The notes under the pieces are model-generated. The model was not told where the DNA came from and made no database searches. It saw only the letters and a program-made list of their open reading frames with translations. From positions 124,001 through 188,000 of the forward strand of contig NZ_JABFVK010000031.1 of the NCBI RefSeq assembly GCF_013362815.1: a DNA stretch of 64,000 nucleotides, read 5' to 3'. Numbering within the stretch: the stretch's first letter is position 1; every line of letters begins with the position of its first letter. Below are positions 16,261 to 23,679 of the stretch, piece after piece. The stretch is from Hamadaea sp. (lineage in GTDB: Bacteria; Actinomycetota; Actinomycetes; Mycobacteriales; Micromonosporaceae). Made by a program: the position numbers and the translations under genes.

Positions 16261-17312
16261 TGGGCGCCTCCCGTGAAGGCGTCTGCGGCGATCGTCTCGT
16301 AGCGCCGGTCGTACAGCTCCTCGGCCTTGAGCGGCTTGTTGCCGGTCTCCTTGGCCAGCAGGTCGATCGTCTCCTGATGCCGGGCGATGGCGTCGGCCCA
16401 GCTCGCCGGGATGTCGGACTTCCCCGCGTTGTCGACCAGCCATTGGCCGTCTTCGCGGCTCAACCCCTGGTCCTTGACGTAGTACCGGTCGATCCACTCC
16501 TGCGGATTGGCTTCCCGCCAGCGCCAGGCGCGCGCCCACACCTGCACGTATTGACGGATCGCCGCAGCCTTCCCGGGGTCGGCGAGGACGGTGATCGGCG
16601 CGTACAGGTGACCGGGGTCGTCTCGCAGTCCGTGGGCGATCGTCGTCGCGCCGTCCTTGCCGTACTTCGTCTCGTACCGCTTGATCTGCACGCCACCGAT
16701 CGGCGCGACGTCGACCTGGCGGGCAGCGAGCGCGTTGGCGTAGACGTCGCCGGTGCTCGGCAGTTCGACGAGCTTGACGTCCTCCTTGGTCAGCCCGGCC
16801 TTGTGCAGTACGCGCAGCACCAGCGCTCCCTGCGCCTGTCCCGGACTGTAGGCGACCTTCTTGCCGCGGATGTCGGCGAGCGTCGCGACGGTCACCCCGG
16901 GTGCGATGCCGAGCCGGTAGACGGGGTGGTTGAGCGGGTCCTGCCGGAACCGCGACGCGACGATCCTCGTGGGTATGCCGGTCCAGTGCGAGTGGATCGG
17001 CGGAATGTCGGCGACCGCCCCGATGTCCAGCGCGTGGGCCCGGAACGCCTCCAAGGTCTGCGGGCCGCCGCTGAGGCTGGTCCATTCGACGTCGAAGGTG
17101 AGGTTCTTGGCCTCGCCCGAGAACTCGATCGCCTTCTGGTGTTCCTTGTCGCCGACGACGAGCTTGGTGTCCTTCGGGACGGAGTCGAGCAGGGGAGCGT
17201 CGGCGGCTTGCGCGTCCGCGACGTCGTCGGCACCGCATGCGGTCAGCCCCAGTGCGACGGCACCCAAGGTGGCGGTCAGAAACGTGCGGCGGGCCACGAT
17301 CGTGCGCTTCAC
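16257..17312 (-). CDS. ssuA: Sulfonate ABC transporter substrate-binding lipoprotein
   Basis: A 351-residue binding protein. The N-terminus VKRTIVARRTFLTATLGAVALGLTACGAD combines an RR-T-F-L Tat-like motif with a lipobox (LTAC), so it is probably a membrane-anchored lipoprotein. The mature part has SsuA/TauA-type features: LDIGAVADIPPI, LNHPVYRLGIAPG, LADIRGKKVAYSPGQAQGALVLRVLHKAGLTKEDVKLVEL, and GDVYANALAARQVDVAPIGG. GTG 17312 has GGAG at 5 nt; upstream frame is not signal-like. First gene of the operon ssuA-ssuC-ssuB-monooxygenase-AKR-ssuD. Confidence 0.85.
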   Translation of the reverse strand: MKRTIVARRTFLTATLGAVALGLTACGADDVADAQAADAPLLDSVPKDTKLVVGDKEHQKAIEFSGEAKNLTFDVEWTSLSGGPQTLEAFRAHALDIGAVADIPPIHSHWTGIPTRIVASRFRQDPLNHPVYRLGIAPGVTVATLADIRGKKVAYSPGQAQGALVLRVLHKAGLTKEDVKLVELPSTGDVYANALAARQVDVAPIGGVQIKRYETKYGKDGATTIAHGLRDDPGHLYAPITVLADPGKAAAIRQYVQVWARAWRWREANPQEWIDRYYVKDQGLSREDGQWLVDNAGKSDIPASWADAIARHQETIDLLAKETGNKPLKAEELYDRRYETIAADAFTGGAQ

Positions 17313-17356
17313 GGCGGCTCCTTTGTGGATGTATGCAGGCGGCGTATCCGCCCACG

Positions 17357-17384
17357 ACGATATCCCACATCTCCTACATGTCAA
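17357..17384 (-). promoter_or_regulatory. Promoter of the sulfonate operon
   Basis: On the minus strand, -35 TTGACA (17384-17379) and -10 TATCGT (17362-17357) with a 16-bp spacer, about 45 nt upstream of the ssuA GTG. The TTGACA hexamer is consensus. Confidence 0.6.
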
Positions 17385-17400
17385 CTAGGAATTCCGAACC

Positions 17401-17739
17401 GGGCGACTGCCTCGATCCGCACCGGGAGAAAATCTCTAGGCGCGGTGGTAGACATTCGGCATGAGCGTCGGTAAAGTACTGGGTGTTGCGAAGGTTGATT
17501 GAGTGCGACAGCCGAACTGGCGCACCGAACGACACGAAGGAAGGGAGGGGAGCGACACCATCGGATCGCCCACCTGGTCGCGCTCTGCGCCGGTGGGAGC
17601 CGTAGACCCCAGGAACGGAAGGTGGTCCTCGGTCGACATCCACGCCAGAGTCCCGCGCTGCCGCTCGTGGCATGCCGGCGGGACAGACGAAAACCGGTGC
17701 AACTTAACGGCCGGTGATGGTTAGTACCCGCAACTCCCT
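17401..17739. other. Non-coding interval of unknown role
   Basis: About 340 nt between the sulfonate operon promoter and the MerR-type gene. Several short frames cross it on both strands but none shows protein-like composition, a good ribosome site or a known motif. No tRNA, RNase P, tmRNA or SRP RNA hallmarks were found. It is purine-rich in part (GAAGGAAGGGAGGGGAGCG) and ends in a strong hairpin; a structured RNA or long 5' leader is possible. Confidence 0.4.
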
Positions 17740-17772
17740 GGGTCCCGGTGCCGCCATATGGCACCGGGACCC
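17740..17772 (+). terminator. Strong hairpin upstream of the MerR-type gene
   Basis: GGGTCCCGGTGCC (17740-17752), loop GCCATAT, GGCACCGGGACCC (17760-17772): a perfect 13-bp stem followed by CCTATCT. It lies 27 nt before the ATG at 17800, so it is either the terminator of an upstream non-coding transcript or an attenuator for the regulator gene. Confidence 0.65.
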
Positions 17773-17799
17773 CTATCTCGTATCACAGACAGGACGTGT

Positions 17800-18156
17800 A
17801 TGACAGTTGACGGCACTACGTCGCCAGACCGATTCGACGACGAGAATTACCCGGCCTACACCATGGGCCGCGCGGCTGAGATGATCGGCGCAACTGCTGC
17901 GTTCTTGCGCTCGGTCGAGGCGGCGAAGCTGTTCGCACCCGCTCGATCCGACGGCGGCCACCGCCGCTACAGCCGTTACCAGCTACGACTCGCCGCCCGC
18001 GTACGCGACATCGCCGACCAGGGCACCGGAGTGGAAGCGGCGTGCCGCATCGTGATTCTGGAAGACCAACTCGCCGAGGCGCTGGAATTGAACAGGCGCT
18101 ACGAGAGCGGCGCGGCCTCGGCCAGCGACTCGTCAGGCGCCGAAGCAACGCGCTGA
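17800..18156 (+). CDS. MerR-type helix-turn-helix regulator
   Basis: A 118-residue protein with a MerR winged HTH: YTMGRAAEMIGATAAFLRSVEAAKLFAPARSDGGHRRYSRYQLRLAARVRDIADQGTGVEAACRIVILEDQL. The GGHRRYS element is diagnostic. The C-terminus is short and has no Cys ligands, so it is not a classic metal sensor; proteins of this size bind DNA as dimers through the terminal helix. ATG 17800 has AGGA at 5 nt. It sits between the sulfonate operon and the sulfatase leader, so a role in sulfur control is possible but unproved. Confidence 0.82.
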   Translation: MTVDGTTSPDRFDDENYPAYTMGRAAEMIGATAAFLRSVEAAKLFAPARSDGGHRRYSRYQLRLAARVRDIADQGTGVEAACRIVILEDQLAEALELNRRYESGAASASDSSGAEATR

Positions 18157-18178
18157 TCAGCTGACGGCGAATTCCTAC

Positions 18179-18184
18179 TTGACG
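18179..18184 (+). promoter_or_regulatory. Possible -35 element of the leader-sulfatase transcript
   Basis: TTGACG followed by CATAGGGATTGCGTGCGG, about 30 nt before the leader ATG. No clear -10 TAxxxT at 17-18 bp, so only the -35 is proposed. Confidence 0.35.
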
Positions 18185-18214
18185 CATAGGGATTGCGTGC
18201 GGTTCGATGGAGCC

Positions 18215-18316
18215 ATGACGCTCGATCCCCGCGGTGGACTCGAATTCCACCCGATCCTGCGGCGTCACATCGACTTGGCGCTGGTCAGCAGCGCCCTCTG
18301 TCGCGCCGTCGGCTGA
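18215..18316 (+). CDS. Actinobacterial RRHIDL-type leader peptide
   Basis: ATG 18215 (GGAG 2-3 nt ahead) encodes 33 residues whose second half is RRHIDLALVSSALCR. This matches the short 'putative leader peptide' class of Streptomyces and relatives (consensus around SRRHVDLxRVSSAxCR), found just upstream of sulfur-uptake and other sulfur-linked genes. Such uORFs with a Cys near the end have been tied to cysteine-responsive attenuation in mycobacteria. Here the next gene is a sulfatase, which fits sulfur control. It ends about 185 nt before the sulfatase ATG, with hairpins in between. Confidence 0.72.
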   Translation: MTLDPRGGLEFHPILRRHIDLALVSSALCRAVG

Positions 18317-18400
18317 CCTCTCCATCTTCTCTGCACCAGCCGGGCGGTTCCCGTGGTGGGCGTGACCGCCGCTGAACCATGCCCTGGCTGAACTCAATCC

Positions 18401-18474
18401 ATCGCTGCGCGCGGCGTTTCGCCGTGCGCGGCTCCGTGCCGCCCGCATTCGGGGCGCAATACGGCAACGGAGCC
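18401..18474 (+). promoter_or_regulatory. Hairpins in the sulfatase leader (possible attenuator)
   Basis: Two structures precede the sulfatase. First, near 18401-18428, GCGCGCGGCG and CGCCGTGCGC flank a TTT loop. Second, GGCTCCGTGCCG (18430-18441) pairs with CGGCAACGGAGCC (18462-18474) with one bulge. They lie between the leader peptide and the sulfatase ATG and could switch with leader translation. Confidence 0.5.
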
Positions 18475-18500
18475 ATCGGGTACGAACGAAAGGGCGCAGC

Positions 18501-20072
18501 ATGAAACCAGACTCAGCACACCGCCGTAGCTGGACGCTCGTGGTGACCTTGCTCCTCCTGGTCAGCGGCACCGTCTACGCGGGACTGAGATTCGCAGGCT
18601 CGCCGGCGTCGGCCGCGGCGACCCACCCCAACATCGTCTTCGTTCTCACCGACGACCTCGACGAAGACGTCTTCGCGAAAGACGCCGGTCTCCAGACGCT
18701 GCTCACCAGTCAGGGAACCAAGTTCAACAAGCAGTTCGTCGAACTCTCCCTCTGCTGCCCGTCCCGAACGTCGACCCTGCGCGGCCAGTTCGCCCACAAC
18801 ACGGGGATCTTCACCAACGACGCCGCCAGTGGCGGCGGATTCCAAGGCGTTTACAACAGCGGGCTGGAGAGCTCGACCGTCGCGACCTGGCTCCAGGGCG
18901 CCGGATACCGGACCGGGTTCTTCGGCAAGTACCTCAACGGCTACCCGAACGGGGCGCCGAGCAGCACCTACATCCCGCCCGGCTGGACCCGCTGGTTCAG
19001 CCCCAACGGCGGCAGCCCGTACTCGGAGTACAACTACGACGTCAACGACAACGGCACGACCGTCCACTACGGCAGCACAGCGTCGGACTACGGCGTCGAC
19101 GTGATCTCCCGCAAGCTGAGCACGTTCATCACCAACACCACGACCAGCTACCCGAACAAGCCGTTCTTCACCTACGTCGCGCCGTACATCCCGCACGGTC
19201 CGGCGACGCCGCCGGCCCGGTACCAAGGCGTCTACGCCGGTGCCAAGGCTCCGCGCACCCCGTCGTTCAACGAAGACGACGTCAGCGACAAGCCTGCCTG
19301 GATTCGTAGCAAGGCCAAGCTCACCCAGGCTCAGGTCGACAACATCGACACTCTTTACGAAAAGCGCAGGGAGTCCCTCCGCGCGGTGACCGACCTCGTC
19401 CAAGCCGCGATCGACACCCTGCGGGCACAGGGCGTGCTCGACAACACCTACATCGTGTTCACCTCCGACAACGGATTCCACCAGGGACAGCATCGGCTGA
19501 ACTCCGGCAAGAACACGGCGTACGAGGAAGATCTCAACGTGCCGCTGGTGATCCGCGGACCGGGCGTGCCCGCCGGAGCGGTCGTCAACGCCTTCACCCT
19601 CAACGTCGATCTCGCGCCGACCTTCGCCGAACTCGCCGGAGTGACCCCGCCGAGCTTCGTCGACGGCCGGTCCCTCGTGCCGTTCCTCAAGGGCGCCACA
19701 CCCTCGCCGTGGCGGCTGGCCTTCCTGAACGAGCACGCCGGGCCCAGCACGCTCAACACGAATACGCAAAACAACCTGCTGGAACCGCAAGACCCCGGTG
19801 ACGCGCAGGCGTTGGCCTCCGGCGGCGCGCCGGTTTACGTCGGCCTCCGCGCAAAACCCAACACCCTCGGTGCGCATGGAGCGCTCAACTACGTCGCGTA
19901 CGACACCGGCGAACACGAGCTCTACGACCTGTCCGCGGACCCGGATCAGCTGGACAATTCTTACAACAACGCCAGCCTGACGCTCAGGCAACGACTCGAC
20001 GCGTGGGTAGCCAAGCTGAAGACCGCCTCCGGCCAAGCCTTGCGAGATGCCGAGGAGAATCCACCGCTGTAG
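18501..20072 (+). CDS. Secreted sulfatase (N-acetylglucosamine-6-sulfatase/arylsulfatase type)
   Basis: A 523-residue sulfatase. N-terminal hydrophobic segment (WTLVVTLLLLVSGTVYAGL) for export; Ca-binding Asp pair TDD (50-52) in NIVFVLTDDLD; the CxPxR motif C85-C-P-S-R89, whose first Cys would become formylglycine, followed by TSTLRGQFAHNTGIF as in glucosamine-6-sulfatases; a second metal site FTSDNGFHQGQH and Lys/His residues around LNSGKNTAYEEDLNVPLVIRGPG. Needs a formylglycine-generating enzyme, not in the window. It probably frees sulfate from sulfated glycans outside the cell. Preceded by a leader peptide and hairpins, and followed by a terminator. Confidence 0.9.
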   Translation: MKPDSAHRRSWTLVVTLLLLVSGTVYAGLRFAGSPASAAATHPNIVFVLTDDLDEDVFAKDAGLQTLLTSQGTKFNKQFVELSLCCPSRTSTLRGQFAHNTGIFTNDAASGGGFQGVYNSGLESSTVATWLQGAGYRTGFFGKYLNGYPNGAPSSTYIPPGWTRWFSPNGGSPYSEYNYDVNDNGTTVHYGSTASDYGVDVISRKLSTFITNTTTSYPNKPFFTYVAPYIPHGPATPPARYQGVYAGAKAPRTPSFNEDDVSDKPAWIRSKAKLTQAQVDNIDTLYEKRRESLRAVTDLVQAAIDTLRAQGVLDNTYIVFTSDNGFHQGQHRLNSGKNTAYEEDLNVPLVIRGPGVPAGAVVNAFTLNVDLAPTFAELAGVTPPSFVDGRSLVPFLKGATPSPWRLAFLNEHAGPSTLNTNTQNNLLEPQDPGDAQALASGGAPVYVGLRAKPNTLGAHGALNYVAYDTGEHELYDLSADPDQLDNSYNNASLTLRQRLDAWVAKLKTASGQALRDAEENPPL

Positions 20073-20080
20073 CTCGGGCC

Positions 20081-20119
20081 TCGCCGTCCGGTCGCTCTTC
20101 GAGAGCATCCGGACGGCGA
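20081..20119. terminator. Terminator after the sulfatase
   Basis: TCGCCGTCCGG (20081-20091) pairs with CCGGACGGCGA (20109-20119), 11 bp, and the loop itself holds a GCTCT/AGAGC stem. Starts 9 nt after the sulfatase stop and can serve the converging SDR gene as well. Confidence 0.75.
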
Positions 20120-20149
20120 TGCACGGGTACGCCGAATGCAGTGCACTGG

Positions 20150-21037
20150 TCAGGCCGCGTTGCGTACACCTGGCATCGGCTCGCTGGTGCGCTCGGCTTT
20201 TGCCGAACGGCCGCCGGCGAACCGCAACATCGCGACGAGCAGACGATCGAAGCCGCGGTCGGGCAGCACTCGCCGGGTGAACAGGATCGGCTTCGCGCCA
20301 CCGCCGACGGCGTACCGCGTCTTCGGTCGTCGTACGGTGACGGCCTTGGCGATGGCGTCGGCGACCACCGTCGGCGGCGAGATGAGCCGGGGGTTGGCCT
20401 CGGCGGCGTTCAGCAGTCCGGCGACCATCTTGGCCTGTTCGCCGTACGCCGTGTGCCCGGAGCGGGCGAGCGCGCTGCCCGCGGCGATGCCGCCCCACTC
20501 GGTCCTGATTCCGCCCGGCTCGATAACCACGACGTCGATGCCGAACGGGGCCAGTTCGACGCGCATCGAGTCGCTGAGACCTTCGACCGCGAACTTGGTG
20601 GCGTGGTACCAACCGCCCAGCGGTTCGTAGATCTTGCCGCCGATGGACGAGACGTTGACGATGCGACCGCTTCGCCGGGCACGCATGTGCGGCAGGACGA
20701 GCTGAGTCAGCCGGGCCAGGCCGAAGACGTTGACGTCGAACTGGCGGCGCGCCTCGTCGAGCGGAACATCCTCGACCGCGCCGTAGGAGCCGTAACCGGC
20801 GTTGTTGACGAGCACGTCGACGCGGCCGGTCTCCTTGATGACCCGTTCGACCAGATCTTCCATGGACCTGTCGTCGGTCACGTCGACCGAGGCGACCCGT
20901 ATGCCGTCGCGCTCCAGCGCCGCCATCCGGTCGATCCGGCGGGCGGCCGCGTACACCGTGAAGCCGAGTTGCCGCAGGCGGCGAGCGGTCGCTTCGCCGA
21001 TGCCCGACGAGGCGCCGGTGACGATGGCGGTCTTCAT
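20150..21037 (-). CDS. Short-chain dehydrogenase/reductase (SDR)
   Basis: A 295-residue classical SDR: cofactor motif TGASSGIG at residues 7-14, NNAGYG, catalytic Ser in NVSSIGG, YHATK (Tyr and Lys of YxxxK) and a PGGIRTEW region. An Arg pair after beta-2 (AAARRIDRM) favours NADP(H). The C-terminus (about 50 residues past the core) is longer than minimal SDRs. ATG 21037 has GGGAG 8 nt upstream; a longer start (21052) is less likely. Divergent from a TetR gene with shared operator-like repeats, so it is probably under that repressor. Confidence 0.9.
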   Translation of the reverse strand: MKTAIVTGASSGIGEATARRLRQLGFTVYAAARRIDRMAALERDGIRVASVDVTDDRSMEDLVERVIKETGRVDVLVNNAGYGSYGAVEDVPLDEARRQFDVNVFGLARLTQLVLPHMRARRSGRIVNVSSIGGKIYEPLGGWYHATKFAVEGLSDSMRVELAPFGIDVVVIEPGGIRTEWGGIAAGSALARSGHTAYGEQAKMVAGLLNAAEANPRLISPPTVVADAIAKAVTVRRPKTRYAVGGGAKPILFTRRVLPDRGFDRLLVAMLRFAGGRSAKAERTSEPMPGVRNAA

Positions 21038-21052
21038 GGCACTCACTCCCAT

Positions 21053-21118
21053 CCAACTAGTTAGTTACAACCGTAGGCCGTCACTCGCCAGCTGTCAAAC
21101 AACCAGTTGGTTAGTTGT
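21053..21118. promoter_or_regulatory. Divergent SDR/TetR promoter-operator region
   Basis: Two related repeats frame the region: CCAACTAGTTAGTTACAAC (21053-21071) and AACAACCAGTTGGTTAGTTG (21098-21117), both holding AACYAGTT-GTTAGTT elements. For the SDR gene (minus strand) -35 TTGACA is at 21098-21093 and -10 TACGGT at 21075-21070 (17-bp spacer), each touching a repeat. For TetR, TATGAT at 21118-21123 is a likely -10. Confidence 0.65.
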
Positions 21119-21130
21119 ATGATCGTGGTC

Positions 21131-21685
21131 ATGGCACCCCGCGACTCCGCCGCCACCAAGCAGCGCATCCTCGAAGCGGCGATGTCCGAGTTCGCCGAGT
21201 TCGGGCTCGCCGGCGCGCGGGTCGACCGCATCGCCACTCGGGCCGGCGCCAACAAGCAGTTGCTGTATGCGTACTTCGGCAGCAAGGAAGGCCTGTTCGA
21301 CAGCGTCCTCGAAGCCGGTCTCGTCCACCTGCTCGACGTGATTCCCTTCACCGCCGACGACCTTCCCGCGTACGCGGGAGCCTTGTTCGACTTCGCGGTC
21401 GCCCACCCGGAACTGGCCCGGCTGGTGCGCTGGCATCAATTGGAGCGACCCGGCGTACTTAACCGGCTGCCGCAGGCGGTCGAGTCGAACAAGCGCAAAC
21501 TCGAAGCGTTGGTCGCAGCGCAGAAGGCCGGCAAGATCAGCGACGCGCTACCGGCCGATCAACTCCTCGGATTACTGCTCGCCCTCATCCACGGCGGGGC
21601 CGAGACGCAGATCGCGAGCGACGAACTGGCCGTCCAACGCGAAGCACTCGTCGCAGGCGTACGCCGCCTCACCGAGCGGTCCTGA
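21131..21685 (+). CDS. TetR-family transcriptional regulator
   Basis: A 184-residue regulator with an N-terminal HTH (ATKQRILEAAMSEFAEFGLAGARVDRIATRAGANKQLLYAYFGSKEGLFDSVL) and a TetR C-terminal ligand domain of the TetR_C_36-like helical type (FTADDLPAYAGALFDFAVAHPELARLVRWHQLERP). ATG 21131 falls at the predicted transcription start 7-8 nt after TATGAT and has no Shine-Dalgarno, so a leaderless message is likely; ATG 21119 is an alternative. Divergent from the SDR gene. Confidence 0.88.
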   Translation: MAPRDSAATKQRILEAAMSEFAEFGLAGARVDRIATRAGANKQLLYAYFGSKEGLFDSVLEAGLVHLLDVIPFTADDLPAYAGALFDFAVAHPELARLVRWHQLERPGVLNRLPQAVESNKRKLEALVAAQKAGKISDALPADQLLGLLLALIHGGAETQIASDELAVQREALVAGVRRLTERS

Positions 21686-21698
21686 TCGGGCCCCTTGT

Positions 21699-22913
21699 TC
21701 AACCGCGGTCGCGCAGCGCGTCTGCCACGCGGTCACGCGTCGCGGTCTCGGACGGAATGAGGCTCAGCACGGCGGCGGCGAGCAGCGTTGCCTGAATGCT
21801 CGTCAACGCCGCTCCGGCAAGCCCGATGCCGGTCACATGAGGCAGCCCGAGCGCAGCCGCGGTCAGCACCAACGGAGCGACGATCCGACGTCCGACAATC
21901 ACCAGCATCGAACGCTGAGGCGTCGGCACCGCCTCCGGAAGTTCCTGCCAGTCGCCTGCGCTGACGGCCTTGATCGCTTTCGCGAGACGCCGCCGGACAT
22001 CGAGCTGATCTGCGGCTGTCCGAGCCGCGACCAGTCGCCATCCGACATCGGTAACCGCCTCCCGTGCGCGCCCGTACTGCTCGTAGAGCGGCTGGAATTC
22101 GGGCCCACGATGCCCGGCGAACCACAGCGCTCGCGGAAGGCGGAACTCGAACCACATTCGAGTCTCGAATACGACGGACAACAGTTGGTCACGTGAGGCG
22201 GTCCGGTTCCATGCACGGGGCGCTTGCACGACCTGATCCAGCAGGTGCCACAACAGCACCAGCGCCGCCGTGGCGGGCGCGATGGTGGTGAGCGGCTGCC
22301 GCCACAATGGCCCCCAGACGTTGGACCACGTTGCCGACGTCATCGAAGAGCCGAGCGCGATGACTACGCCGGCGACGGCGGCAGCGGCAAGTCCCATGGC
22401 AAGCCACGCCATCGGCTGTGGCACTGCGATCGCCGCTGCGATGACGACCGGAACGCCGAGAACAGTTGCCGCGAGGCCCAGCCGGCTGAGTACGCGAAAC
22501 TTCATGATCTTCCAGAAGTAGAACGCGCTGATCGCCGAGAAGATAGTCAGGTACGTGACCAGCGCCGACAATTGATGCAGCAGGCCCGCTGCGCGAAGCT
22601 GCGGCGACACGACTGCGACCAACGCCGGTGGGAGCAGCAGGCATACCGCCATCGCCGCGAGGGAGAACGCGACGGCGATTCGATTCCACGGCGACTCCCG
22701 CATCAACGCCCGGCGTACCCACCATCGGCGCGTCGCTGCCAGAATCGCGGCCCGCTCGGCTGTCCCGAGCTCAGGGACGTCCTCCAGGTGTTCGCACTCC
22801 GCCGCCCAGCCGGCCCGAGCCGCCGCGAGCACCCTGACCGACCGACGGCTCAACGGACTTGCAAGGCGTTGAGCAATCGCTGGCTTGGCGGCATCGAGCG
22901 CGGGTCCGGTCAC
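21699..22913 (-). CDS. Uncharacterised multi-pass membrane protein
   Basis: A 404-residue protein. About 70 soluble residues precede TM segments near residues 79-100 (VAFSLAAMAVCLLLPPALVAVV), 112-135, 145-185 and 208-225. A soluble helical domain (about 235-320; TRMWFEFRLPRALWF, REAVTDVGWRLVAARTAADQLDVRRRLAKAIKAV) follows, and at least two further TMs close the protein (IVAPLVLTAAALGL, AALTSIQATLLAAAVLSL). I recognise no family. GTG 22913 has AGGA upstream. Converges with the TetR gene at a 13-nt gap. Confidence 0.72.
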   Translation of the reverse strand: MTGPALDAAKPAIAQRLASPLSRRSVRVLAAARAGWAAECEHLEDVPELGTAERAAILAATRRWWVRRALMRESPWNRIAVAFSLAAMAVCLLLPPALVAVVSPQLRAAGLLHQLSALVTYLTIFSAISAFYFWKIMKFRVLSRLGLAATVLGVPVVIAAAIAVPQPMAWLAMGLAAAAVAGVVIALGSSMTSATWSNVWGPLWRQPLTTIAPATAALVLLWHLLDQVVQAPRAWNRTASRDQLLSVVFETRMWFEFRLPRALWFAGHRGPEFQPLYEQYGRAREAVTDVGWRLVAARTAADQLDVRRRLAKAIKAVSAGDWQELPEAVPTPQRSMLVIVGRRIVAPLVLTAAALGLPHVTGIGLAGAALTSIQATLLAAAVLSLIPSETATRDRVADALRDRG

Positions 22914-23082
22914 CGTCCTATTGACTCATCGACGCTGAAGTGAGGCGAGTCGGCTCTTCGGGCAGACGACGCATGCCGAGTTAGTCGTCTCCTCGGAGGT
23001 GGACGTCGGTGTCGTTCCCGATCGGCCCGTCGGCCGGTGGCTGCGAGGAGTTTCTACGGAGTAGTTGGCTAGGGTTATCTGC

Positions 23083-23676
23083 ATGGCGCGTAAACACCTC
23101 AATCCGCAGGTTGGAGACGAGGACTTCCTCCCGCGAACGGCCGCCGAGCGGCGTGCACACGCCGACGCCTTGTCGCGGGCCCACGAGGGACACCACTGTG
23201 CTGAGCGCGCCGAAAGCCTGTGCGAGGCTGGGGAGTACTACACGATGCTGGGCGAGACCGAACTCGCTGAGCAGATGTTCCGCGAAGCGCTCGACGTCGA
23301 AGAGGCAGAACCGGGCACCGTGCACGCGGCGTACGCGTCGTTTCTCCTCGATCTGGATCGTCACGAGGAAGCCTTGGCCATGATCGCCGATGCGCGTCGG
23401 CTTCATCCCGACGGACCGATGGTCTTCAACCTGATCGCGGAATCCCTTGCGGCCCACGGCTATCACCAGCAGGCTGTGCGGTGGGCGACCGCAGGGCTGG
23501 TGGCAGTGCTCGGCAACCTCACCGACCTCACTCTGGATGACCTGAGTGAGGACGTTGCCCTTGGGCTGCTGGCTCGGGCACGCTACCGCTCTCGGCAGGC
23601 CCTTGAGCTACCAGCCGATCACATCGACACCTTGGTAGCGGAATCGTTGCAGCAAGGGAGCGTCGCGTCAGCGTAG
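23083..23676 (+). CDS. Tetratricopeptide-repeat protein
   Basis: A 197-residue soluble protein with TPR-like helical pairs: AERAESLCEAGEYYTMLGETELAEQMFREALDVEEAEPGTVHAAYASFLLDLDRHEEALAMIADARRLHPDGPMVFNLIAESLAAHGYHQQAVRWATAGL. The N-terminal RKHLNPQVGDEDFLPRTAAERRAHADAL is charged. Such proteins are scaffolds, and no enzymatic motif is seen. ATG 23083 is preceded by a weak AGGG; the gene ends 3 nt before the converging CbrC-family gene. Confidence 0.78.
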   Translation: MARKHLNPQVGDEDFLPRTAAERRAHADALSRAHEGHHCAERAESLCEAGEYYTMLGETELAEQMFREALDVEEAEPGTVHAAYASFLLDLDRHEEALAMIADARRLHPDGPMVFNLIAESLAAHGYHQQAVRWATAGLVAVLGNLTDLTLDDLSEDVALGLLARARYRSRQALELPADHIDTLVAESLQQGSVASA

Positions 23677-23679
23677 CGA

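Noticed and set aside
13380-17312. Alternative reading of the transporter as a nitrate or taurine system
   Set aside because: The co-transcribed SsuD-like and DszA/NtaA-like monooxygenases favour organosulfur substrates, although the transporter alone cannot separate these.
17374-17764. Several short frames in the sulfonate-MerR gap
   Set aside because: They overlap each other on both strands, lack ribosome sites, and cross a perfect terminator-like hairpin.
18513-21056. Minus-strand open frame of 847 codons spanning the sulfatase and SDR region
   Set aside because: It runs antisense to the sulfatase and out of frame with the SDR; no domain is seen in the translation.
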